Shown here: positions 39,451 through 46,454 of the stretch, piece by piece
Layout: every line of letters begins with the position of its first letter
Position numbering within the stretch: position 1 is the stretch's first letter
From: a virus
Strand: one strand, 5' to 3'
Virus record (IMG/VR): IMGVR_UViG_3300031539_000070
Location: 1-46,454 of that record
Length of the DNA stretch: 46,454 nt
Made by a program: the position numbers and the translations under genes
Notes under the pieces: generated by a model
What the model saw: only the letters and a program-made list of their open reading frames with translations
Databases searched by the model: none
Told to the model about the DNA's origin: nothing

Positions 39451-39969
39451 ATGCCCCTCGGGCCTCTGCGGGACCTCGGCCCTATCGCATTGAGCTGGAC
39501 AAGTGCATTGACCAGTGTGATGGATGGTGCCGCGTTCCGCACGGAGTACGGATCCGGCGATGTTTTCGAGGCCGAATCCGGAAAGTGCGCTGTGGATGCA
39601 ATCGTCGCAGGCGTTTCGCTGTGCGAAGTCCACACGCCGCTGACCCGGCTCACCTACGCCAATCTCGCCCGCATCATCCCCGGTCATAGTCAATCCGGGG
39701 GAGAGTCTGGAAATATCAAGGTATACAGCCATCTGAGCGTCGGAGTGAGTATGTACGACGGCGCGGCTGAACTGATCGTCAAGCGCATCGTGAATGGTGC
39801 CGTGGATACATCGCAGCAACACTGGCTGCATCTGCCCAAGGCATATCCCGTTCCGCGCTTTGACGTGACCCTTGATGTGGAAGGGCAGGCGGGGTTCCTG
39901 GTGGTCTGGCGCTGCTTCCCCGATGCGACAACGCATCTGTTGTGGCACATCGGGGACATAACCGTGTAA
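39451..39969 (+). CDS. major tail tube protein
   Basis: 172 residues with an AAGGAGGTAAG ribosome site, stronger than its neighbours, as expected for an abundant tail protein. Mostly beta sequence. It precedes the G/GT chaperone pair and tape measure gene, the invariable order tube, chaperones, tape measure. Named by position. Confidence 0.65.
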   Translation: MPLGPLRDLGPIALSWTSALTSVMDGAAFRTEYGSGDVFEAESGKCAVDAIVAGVSLCEVHTPLTRLTYANLARIIPGHSQSGGESGNIKVYSHLSVGVSMYDGAAELIVKRIVNGAVDTSQQHWLHLPKAYPVPRFDVTLDVEGQAGFLVVWRCFPDATTHLLWHIGDITV

Positions 39970-39983
39970 CACCCAACCGGGTG
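39970..39983 (+). terminator. small hairpin after tail tube gene
   Basis: CACCC-AACC-GGGTG forms a five-pair stem with a four-base loop right after the stop codon. A larger alternative pairs GGGTGG (39979-39984) with CCACCC (40017-40022). No U-run, so attenuation rather than a full stop is likely. Confidence 0.35.
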
Positions 39984-40040
39984 GCGGGGGCGTGCGCATA
40001 AGCGTTACGTCCCTGCCCACCCACAAACGAGGATTGCGTT

Positions 40041-40361
40041 ATGCCGAAAGCAAATATCAACGACATGGTGGCCGGGCTGTTCGAGCCCATCGAGTTCGAG
40101 CTGGACGGCGTGAGCTACGTGGTGCCCGAGGTGCCGCAAGAGCTGGCCGAGGAGCTGGTGGAGAAGGCGACCGGCGGCGACATGGCCGGGGTCCGCAACG
40201 TGCTGGCGAAGCTCTGCAGCGTGGACGCGAAAGTGTTCAAGCACACCGGGTTCCACAAGGTCATGGCTGCCGCGATGTATGTGGCGCGGACGCTGACTGA
40301 CCAGACTCGGGCGTTCCTGTCAAAAAACGCCCCAAGGGAAGGTGTGGAGAGTGGGCAGTAA
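40041..40361 (+). CDS. tail assembly chaperone G-like
   Basis: 106 residues. A short beta strand start followed by helices (VPEVPQELAEELVEKAT) is typical of lambda gpG-like chaperones that coat the tape measure. The slippery sequence AAAAAAC lies ten codons before its stop. Confidence 0.75.
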   Translation: MPKANINDMVAGLFEPIEFELDGVSYVVPEVPQELAEELVEKATGGDMAGVRNVLAKLCSVDAKVFKHTGFHKVMAAAMYVARTLTDQTRAFLSKNAPREGVESGQ

Positions 40362-40642
40362 TAGCCAGTGCCTTCCCAGGGTTATTCAGCTGGAGCGAGT
40401 TGCGGCAGATGGACCCGCGTCTGCTAGCGTACTGGTGGGCAGAGGCGGAAGCGGTTCAACGCCAACAGATGTCCCGCACCGCCCAAGCGGTTCGCGCGGG
40501 CATGGCGGACGGCGGTGATTACCGGAGCTTCATGGACTCCCTGGAGTTGGTGAAGAGCAGACCGGATCAGGCCACAGCGACGTGGGAGATGCTGGAAATG
40601 ATGGAATCCCGCGGGTATGCTGGCAACGCAACAACGAAATGA
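40041..40642 (+). CDS. GT fusion tail chaperone made by -1 frameshift
   Basis: The first 96 codons of the G-like frame join to the -1 frame at 40328, giving about 200 residues to the stop at 40642. The -1 frame is free of stops from the slip site to 40642, and its independent ATG at 40400 lacks a ribosome site. The T part is helical and contains repeated Trp/Met/Glu (LLAYWWAEAEAVQRQQM). Two overlapping chaperones related by a frameshift are nearly universal in siphovirus tails. Confidence 0.75.
40322..40328 (+). promoter_or_regulatory. programmed -1 ribosomal frameshift site
   Basis: A AAA AAC is in the correct phase (zero-frame codons TCA AAA AAC). The last base, re-read in the -1 frame, opens the downstream T frame. 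It is an X-XXY-YYZ heptamer of the efficient bacterial type. Confidence 0.8.
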
Positions 40643-40654
40643 GGTGAGCAGGGC

Positions 40655-43600
40655 ATGTTCAACATCGGTGCGATAGTGGCGAAGATCCGGCTCGACAGGA
40701 GTGGTTGGGACAGTTCCCGCCACCAAGTCAGCCGCGACCTGGCCATCCTCGGCGCGGAGTTCGGCGTCCTGGGCGGTATGATAACGGGCGCTTTGTCCAT
40801 CGCGGTCCGGAGATTCGGGCGTTTCGACAAGGCCATCCGTGAAGCCACGGCCGTCACCACCGGCATTACGCGCATCGAGTTTGAGCAAATGAGCGCCATG
40901 GCGCAGGATATGAGCGTGGCCCTGAATTTGGCGGCCACGGAAACCTCCCGCGCGTTCTACTACCTTGGAAGCGCGGGCCTGAGCGCCGCCGAACAGATGG
41001 ACTCGTTCAACGCGACTATCACACTGGCACGGGCCATCACCGAGGACACGGCAATGACCGCCGAGGGTCTGGTCGACATCATGAAGGCGTTCCAGATCGA
41101 GTTTTCACGCTCGGATTGGGTTGCGAACCAGCTGGTAAAGTCGGTCATAACGAGCAACCAGGTATTCGCCGACCTTGACGCGGCCATGAGTTACGCCAGC
41201 AGCACAATGCGGTTGATGAACAATACCATAGCTGACACCGCCGCGGTGCTGGGCGTCATGGCGAACGCAGGCATAAAAGGTTGCTACGACGACCAGACCG
41301 AGGTACTGGTGCGCCGCGGTTGGATACCGTGGTCTGCTGCAACCATGGACGACGAGTTCGCCACGTTGCAGCCAGACACAAATATGCTGGAATACCAGCG
41401 ACCAACCCGGCTGATCTGCTATCGCCACAGCGGTCCCATGTATCATGTAGCGAACCGCGGCTTGGACCTCTGCGTGACTCCCGATCACCGCATGTGGGTG
41501 AGGCGTAGGGACACCACCGCATTCGAGATAATGACTGCGAGCGAAGTAGACGGCCGCGAGGTGCGATACCAGTCGGGGGATATTGGCTGGGCGGGCAATG
41601 ACCCTACTACCATCACGCTTCCCGGCTTCACGCGCACCCAAGGACCGCGCACTGTGGAACCTATGGACATTGACGCCGGGGTCTGGGCAACCTTCCTCGG
41701 ATGGTATATCTCCGAGGGCTCCTGCGACTATCGGCGCGGCAACTACCGCATCCGTATCACCCAGAACCCCGGACCTGTGCGTGACCGCATGCGCGAAGTG
41801 CTGGCAAAACTCCCTGTCACGGTCAACGAAACCAAAGCAGGATTCACTTTTGCCAACCAGCAGATATGGAATCACGTAGAGCCGCTGGGCAAATCTTGGG
41901 AGAAGCGGGTGCCGGATGATGCTAAGAACTGGTCCCCACGCCTCCTGCAACTGCTACTTGACGCGCTGTTGGAGGGCGACGGCGATTGTAACGGTGTCTA
42001 CTATACCTCCTCGCACCAACTTGCGGATGACGTAATGGAGATTGCGTTGAAAGCGGGACACAGTGCAACCATGGGGCTGGCCACCTCTGCAGGTTCAACC
42101 TCCACCATCAAGGGGCGGGAAGTCAGAGCTGTCCACGATCAATGGAAGATCAATACGCATCGAAAGCTCCTCCACCCCGGTTACAATCCGAATGACTACC
42201 GGGGGGTACACGGGGATCGGATTGACGGGTCCAGGTTCTCCCCCATCAGTGAGTGGGTGGATTATGACGGCGAGGTATTCTGCGCCGAAGTCCCCAACCA
42301 CCTCCTGATTGTGCGCCGCAACGGAAAGCCCGTTGTCTCGGGTAACAGCATGGCCGGCGTAGCCCTGCGCCGCTCCGTGACGAACCTGATGTCGCCCACC
42401 CGGGAGATGCGGGACCTGCTGCGCGACCTGGGGGTAAACGTATTTGACTTGGTGACTGGCGGGGCGCGGCCGTTCATCGACGTGATGGGTGACATAGAGG
42501 ACGCGCTCAAGGGCACGACCGAGCAATACCGTAACATGGCGTTGGAAGTCCTATTTGGCCGCCGCGCCATCGCGGGTATGATTAATGTGCTGGAATACGG
42601 AGCTGACGGCCTGCGCAAATATTCCACCGAAATAGCCAACAGCGGCGGCACAATGAAGAGCGTGACGGATTGGCAGATGGCTGCGTTCCTGCACCAGCTC
42701 GGCCGGGTCGGGCAAATGATCCAGCGTGTATCGCGGCTGGTCGGCGAATCGCTCGCCCCGAGAATACGCGCGTTCGCAGACTTGCTCGGTGCCCGAGTCG
42801 AGGTTTTGCGCGAGTGGATGGAGGCACACCGTGAGCTGGTGGCCCAACTCGCGTTGACGGTTGCAAAAATCGGCCTGCTGCTCACAGCCATTGGCGCTCT
42901 CACAATCGCCATTCCCATAGTGGCGATGAACATAAAAATCCTCATCGGTCTGCTTACATCGCCTCTGCTCTGGGCCATAGGCGCGGTCATCGTCGCCTTC
43001 TATCTCCTGCGTTCGGCGTTCAACGTCACATGGGACGGCATGGGAGACATATTCAACAAGTTCGCCAATACATTTGAACAATGGGGCAAGGACTTTGCGG
43101 CCAACTGGGAGAACAGCATCATTGGACAGATGTACCTTGTGTTCAAGGCGTTTATCAACCGAGCCATCCACGGCTGGGTGTTGATGTTCCGTGCCATGAA
43201 GTCGCTGTCGAGAGACGCCGAAATGACATGGGGAGGCATGTTGCTACGGATGAGCCCTCTATACCGGATGATGCAACTGATGACATCCCCGATACTCGGA
43301 GGAGAAGAGCGATGGATTCTCGGGAAACTCGTCAGCGATTTGCAAGGGGACATGCCTGACTATATCGGGATGGGCATGGAGGAAATTCCAGCCACATTCC
43401 AGAAGGTGGTGAAGTTCGTCAAGCAGGACGTGATGAGTTTCAAGGACTGGCTGGCAGAACAGTGTGCCGATTTCGCAGCGATATGGCGCATACTGACCAG
43501 CGGCCAGCCCACGAGCTTCGGCGCGCTAGTGCCTAAATTCGAGTACCCGGACATCATCGGTTACCGCACCGTGAGCGCGCCCATGGAGGGCAAGTTTGAG

Positions 43601-44230
43601 GAAATGCTGAAACTGTGGCGGGCCAACATACGCGGGTTCATCGAGGACTTCGAATCCGCAGGCACCACCATTACCAGCGTGTTCGAGGATATGCAGGCCG
43701 GGTGGGAAACCGCGATCAGGGGATGGATGCAGCACGGCGGCAGCTTCCGGGACTTCATGACGCAGATATTCGACAGTGTATACCAGAGCTTCGTGAATAT
43801 GGTCGCCAAGATGGCGGCGCAAGGGCTGGCAACGGCGATCTTCGGCGGCGAAGGCGCGTTCAAAATCACCGGCACCCGCGGACGCACCGCGCTACAGGAG
43901 CTTATGGGGTTATTCGGCTTCAACGCCCCGCCGCCTGCAGCACCCGGCTACGCTCCCGGCCTGCAAGCGGTCCCTAGCGGATACAACAGTCGGCTGGAGC
44001 GGTTGGTTCCAGGCGGGACGGGCTATTACCCACAGGGTTTTGAGGGTTCCGTTGGTGCCTCTAGCTCAGGAAAAATCGCAGTCAATATCATCAACGCCGG
44101 TCCGCCAGTCGAGCTGGACATCGCCAGTATCGAGCGCACCGCCGAGGGTACGGTGCTGAACGCAAGCATGAAGCTGGCCACCACCAACGCGGCCTACCGC
44201 AGAACGTTCGTCAACCCGGGGGTGAGATGA
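40655..44230 (+). CDS. tape measure protein interrupted by an intein
   Basis: 1191 residues as encoded. The host protein is the usual tape measure: a helical N-terminus with the GIKG/SMAGVALRRSV region conserved in many tape measures, long helices, three hydrophobic spans (about residues 730-790: ALTVAKIGLLLTAIGALTIA and following) and a C-terminal domain. Residues 210-564 form an intein; after splicing the extein is about 836 residues, so a tail near 120-130 nm is expected by the common 0.15 nm per residue rule. Placed after G/GT, before minor tail genes. Confidence 0.85.
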   Translation: MFNIGAIVAKIRLDRSGWDSSRHQVSRDLAILGAEFGVLGGMITGALSIAVRRFGRFDKAIREATAVTTGITRIEFEQMSAMAQDMSVALNLAATETSRAFYYLGSAGLSAAEQMDSFNATITLARAITEDTAMTAEGLVDIMKAFQIEFSRSDWVANQLVKSVITSNQVFADLDAAMSYASSTMRLMNNTIADTAAVLGVMANAGIKGCYDDQTEVLVRRGWIPWSAATMDDEFATLQPDTNMLEYQRPTRLICYRHSGPMYHVANRGLDLCVTPDHRMWVRRRDTTAFEIMTASEVDGREVRYQSGDIGWAGNDPTTITLPGFTRTQGPRTVEPMDIDAGVWATFLGWYISEGSCDYRRGNYRIRITQNPGPVRDRMREVLAKLPVTVNETKAGFTFANQQIWNHVEPLGKSWEKRVPDDAKNWSPRLLQLLLDALLEGDGDCNGVYYTSSHQLADDVMEIALKAGHSATMGLATSAGSTSTIKGREVRAVHDQWKINTHRKLLHPGYNPNDYRGVHGDRIDGSRFSPISEWVDYDGEVFCAEVPNHLLIVRRNGKPVVSGNSMAGVALRRSVTNLMSPTREMRDLLRDLGVNVFDLVTGGARPFIDVMGDIEDALKGTTEQYRNMALEVLFGRRAIAGMINVLEYGADGLRKYSTEIANSGGTMKSVTDWQMAAFLHQLGRVGQMIQRVSRLVGESLAPRIRAFADLLGARVEVLREWMEAHRELVAQLALTVAKIGLLLTAIGALTIAIPIVAMNIKILIGLLTSPLLWAIGAVIVAFYLLRSAFNVTWDGMGDIFNKFANTFEQWGKDFAANWENSIIGQMYLVFKAFINRAIHGWVLMFRAMKSLSRDAEMTWGGMLLRMSPLYRMMQLMTSPILGGEERWILGKLVSDLQGDMPDYIGMGMEEIPATFQKVVKFVKQDVMSFKDWLAEQCADFAAIWRILTSGQPTSFGALVPKFEYPDIIGYRTVSAPMEGKFEEMLKLWRANIRGFIEDFESAGTTITSVFEDMQAGWETAIRGWMQHGGSFRDFMTQIFDSVYQSFVNMVAKMAAQGLATAIFGGEGAFKITGTRGRTALQELMGLFGFNAPPPAAPGYAPGLQAVPSGYNSRLERLVPGGTGYYPQGFEGSVGASSSGKIAVNIINAGPPVELDIASIERTAEGTVLNASMKLATTNAAYRRTFVNPGVR
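41282..42346 (+). mobile_element. intein with LAGLIDADG (DOD) homing endonuclease in tape measure gene
   Basis: Encodes 355 residues (tape measure residues 210-564). Splicing signs: Cys at position 1 (GIKG before CYDDQTEVLV); a block B TxxH motif TPDH (275-278); a C-terminal block with DGEVFCAEVPNHLLIV; and a final GN before Ser565, so the penultimate residue is Gly, not the usual His. The homing endonuclease has the two expected motifs, LGWYISEGS (348-356) and LLLDALLEGDGD (433-444), with acidic catalytic residues. The flanks rejoin as GIKG-SMAGVALRR, a conserved tape measure stretch, supporting precise insertion. Splicing activity is inferred; the missing His makes it worth testing. Confidence 0.88.
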
Positions 44231-44231
44231 C

Positions 44232-44600
44232 ATGGCAACGACGTTCCCAACACTGACTGGATCCGGCAAAACCCCTGTGGTGGGCGACCTTATCAACACC
44301 ATTGCCGCCGACCCGACTATCCGCTCCCCCAAGGAAGCAGGGTATGTCCACACGCGCGCCCGCCACACGCGTTTCCCGCGGACATGGGCCATACGCTACG
44401 CGGGCATCACCACGGCGGACAAGAACCTTATACGCGTCCACGAAGAGGAACGCGGCGTTGGCGGCGCGAGCTTCACGTGGACCGAGCCAGGCAGCGGCAC
44501 AGCGCGCACCGTACGGTTCTCCGCGCCCGTGCGCTACCAGCCCATGCCCGACACCAACTATGCCCGGTGGAATGTGGATTTTGAATTAGAGCAGATATAA
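44232..44600 (+). CDS. minor tail protein (distal tail region)
   Basis: 122 residues between tape measure and gpL-like genes. Beta-rich, ending in a VRYQPMPDTNYARWNVDFELEQI strand region. Size and place correspond to lambda gpM-like proteins. No motif beyond this. Confidence 0.6.
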   Translation: MATTFPTLTGSGKTPVVGDLINTIAADPTIRSPKEAGYVHTRARHTRFPRTWAIRYAGITTADKNLIRVHEEERGVGGASFTWTEPGSGTARTVRFSAPVRYQPMPDTNYARWNVDFELEQI

Positions 44601-44621
44601 ACCCAAGGGAGAGACACGCTC

Positions 44622-45551
44622 ATGCCCAGAACGCTGAATGTTGGCGCACCGGCGCTGAAAAACGCAGTTGCCGCTTCGGGCGCATGGGTATTGCTTGCGA
44701 CCGTGACCAACGCGGCGGGAAGCGTTGTGTTCCGATGGGTGAATGACGCCAACATACTCCCACTGGCGACGCTCGGGCAAACCTACCAGCCGGCCGCATT
44801 CACCCTGGCCCCCATGAACGAGAGCTTGAAGGGCGACCTGCCGCGGACCCGCATGACGATTTACGACCCGCGAACCGCCGTGGGCACGGTCATCCCCGCC
44901 GCTGCAACATACGCAGGTTTCACCGGCGGCACCGTAACGCTGGCGCTGGTGTATAGGCCCCTTTCCGGCACAGTAACCCACGCCGGTATCACCCACTACT
45001 TTACCATCATGACCGCGGAAGTCACGAACGACGGAATAGTGCTGGAGCTGGGGATAACGTCCCCGCTGAACCGGCGCTTCCCGCGAGACCGCTATGTCGC
45101 TACCGTCTGCCGCCACACGTTCCGCATGGGGTTCTGCCGCTTCGGAGAGTTCCGCACCGGCAATACGTATTGGGTGGCGGGGACGGAATACGCGAAGGCC
45201 GCGGACGTAACGGTTGCGACCGTGAGCTTCAACGCAGTTGCCGGCGGCCTGAGCTACATCTTCGCGCCTGGGTCGGTATTTCGGCTCATGGGCTTCCTCG
45301 ATGGCCAGCTCATCGAGGTAAGCGGCACGCTCTACAACAATGGCGTGTATAACGTTAGTGTGGTATCCGCGCTGGACGTTCCCAGCCGAATCTACCTCAC
45401 AAGCGACTCCGCTATTACGCAAGAAACCGTAACCGGCGGCGCCGTGCGTATCCGCGTCCTATGTGACCATACGCTGAGCCGCTGCCGAGCCAACGCGAGT
45501 TTCGCGCGTTACGGCGGTTCCCCCGGCATAGCGGAGGGGAATTATGGCTAA
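44622..45551 (+). CDS. gpL-like minor tail protein with Cys cluster
   Basis: 309 residues. The C-terminal half has four Cys in the lambda gpL order: CRHTFRMGFC (about 167-176), then CDHTLSRC (about 286-293) with an RYGGSPGI end. In lambda this set binds a 4Fe-4S cluster. The N-terminal part is a beta-type hub domain. It is followed directly by the J-like gene, as in lambda. Confidence 0.75.
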   Translation: MPRTLNVGAPALKNAVAASGAWVLLATVTNAAGSVVFRWVNDANILPLATLGQTYQPAAFTLAPMNESLKGDLPRTRMTIYDPRTAVGTVIPAAATYAGFTGGTVTLALVYRPLSGTVTHAGITHYFTIMTAEVTNDGIVLELGITSPLNRRFPRDRYVATVCRHTFRMGFCRFGEFRTGNTYWVAGTEYAKAADVTVATVSFNAVAGGLSYIFAPGSVFRLMGFLDGQLIEVSGTLYNNGVYNVSVVSALDVPSRIYLTSDSAITQETVTGGAVRIRVLCDHTLSRCRANASFARYGGSPGIAEGNYG

Positions 45552-45563
45552 GGGAGGCGGCGC

Positions 45564-46454
45564 ATGAGCCGCAACAGCCGACGAAATTGGGCGACAGCCG
45601 CGCAGGTAGGCACGACCGCGCTGCTATGGGCGACAAGTTGGAACCCCATGGCGAAGTTCTTCGTCTGGGTGGCCAGCAGCGCCCTTATCAACGCGATTAT
45701 GCCCGGGCCGGAGAATGTGTTGGCAGTCAGCCCGTCATATAGCTGGAAACGCACTCCGAACGACACCGCCGCCGCCGACACCCCGATGCCCATGCTCTAC
45801 GGCACCGCCCGCATAAAGCCGGTGCTGAAAAACCGCTTCGTCACGGTAAGCGGCGACCGGCAGTACATCCATGCGCTTTACGGCTTCACCGGCCACCGGA
45901 TCGACGAGCTCCCCACCCTGAGCGAGTGGCAACCGTCAACGCAGATCGTGGTAGGGCTTTATTATGTCGGCGATGAGGTCAAGCCCCCGGCGACTTACGG
46001 CGGCGCGGTAACGGCGGAACCCGGCAAAACCTATCGCTGCTGCCATACCCATCGTGCCGCCGGACAGTATGGGACCCTGTACGACACCCATATAACTTGG
46101 CTGAACCCGGTATATTGGGAAACCGGTGCGGGCACGGCCGACATCCAGGACATACGCATCAACGGCACCCCCGTTACCGAGTTCGTCACCGCCAACGCGG
46201 ACGAGTTCCACTACGAAACCCGCCCCGGACTGGCGGAACAGACCCAACTCGACGGTTTCGACCGTACCTATGTCACCCACATACCCCCCACGATCCGGAG
46301 TGCGTTGGTAAATTGGCCTGTACTCGGTCCATCCGCTGGCGGAGAGAAGCGATTCCTGTGGTACCGCGGCGTCAGCTATATCGTGAAGCTCGGCGCGCTG
46401 AACCAAGGGTATCAATATTACTACTGGGTGCCAGGTGAGGCATACTTGCTCTCC
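45564..46454 (+). CDS. J-like tail tip/hub protein, N-terminal part (3' end outside window)
   Basis: Open to the window end at a codon boundary; 297 residues visible from the ATG at 45564 after GGGAGGCGGCGC. One hydrophobic stretch (TTALLWATSW..., about 17-45) and then PMPMLYGTARIKPVLKNRF and RQYIHALYGFTGHRIDEL, which match the start of phage tip attachment (J/host-specificity) proteins. The visible end (FLWYRGVSYIVKLGAL...YYYW) resembles the short domain that often precedes fibre repeats. When the two window ends are joined the frame continues into the fibre at 1-957. Possibly a shortened J joined to a fibre. Confidence 0.72.
   Translation, partial: MSRNSRRNWATAAQVGTTALLWATSWNPMAKFFVWVASSALINAIMPGPENVLAVSPSYSWKRTPNDTAAADTPMPMLYGTARIKPVLKNRFVTVSGDRQYIHALYGFTGHRIDELPTLSEWQPSTQIVVGLYYVGDEVKPPATYGGAVTAEPGKTYRCCHTHRAAGQYGTLYDTHITWLNPVYWETGAGTADIQDIRINGTPVTEFVTANADEFHYETRPGLAEQTQLDGFDRTYVTHIPPTIRSALVNWPVLGPSAGGEKRFLWYRGVSYIVKLGALNQGYQYYYWVPGEAYLLS

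Overview
The window looks like a nearly complete genome of a GC-rich, tailed, long-tailed (siphovirus-type) bacteriophage. The support is a lambda-like tail module (G/GT frameshift chaperones, very long tape measure, gpL-like Cys-rich protein, J-like tip), an HK97-type head module with two terminase genes, a portal, nested scaffold and major capsid protein, and a dense phage-style replication module with many 4-base ATGA/GTGA overlaps. No integrase, excisionase, repressor or tRNA was recognised, so a virulent lifestyle is the simplest inference. The host cannot be named from sequence; promoters are of the ordinary TTGACA/TAnnnT type.

Layout. 1-2857 (+): C-terminal part of a tail fibre, then a lysis block (M15-type endolysin and three small membrane proteins). 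2858-3658: non-coding convergent gap with TGCAACACC-type repeats. 3659-6119 (-): an AT-richer three-gene antisense cassette with its own promoter (amidoligase-like enzyme with a many-zinc-finger N-terminus, class II glutamine amidotransferase, zinc-ribbon protein). 6120-6563: divergent control region with four 13-bp GGTCGGTTTAAAA repeats and two outward promoters. 6564-9230 (+): small early genes, including an ArdA-like protein and one gene broken by an in-frame TGA. 9227-21846 (+): DNA metabolism (methyltransferase, RepA-like helicase, candidate origin, putative ssDNA-binding protein, Cas4-like nuclease, Sak4-like ATPase, XPF/ERCC4-type nuclease with HhH, HNH, Fe-S uracil-DNA glycosylase, family A DNA polymerase, a radical SAM protein). 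21869-28628: packaging and head, with a leaderless promoter exactly in front of the portal gene.

28727-37559: an unusual ~9-kb island of ten metabolic genes between the major capsid gene and the head-completion genes. It encodes a DUF115-type/glycosyltransferase fusion, two more glycosyltransferases, two radical SAM enzymes (one SPASM-like), a DUF6165-like protein, both halves of a split transketolase, a SAM methyltransferase and a second DUF115-like protein. It reads as a pathway that builds and attaches a modified sugar, possibly to the virion or to the host surface. 37575-46454: head completion and tail, with a -1 frameshift site and a 355-residue intein inside the tape measure protein.

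The right end stops inside a J-like gene at a codon boundary, and the left end starts inside a tail fibre in frame 1. The two pieces read as one continuous protein if the ends are joined, so the sequence is probably a circular or circularly permuted genome opened inside this gene. Functional names for unfamiliar small genes are withheld.
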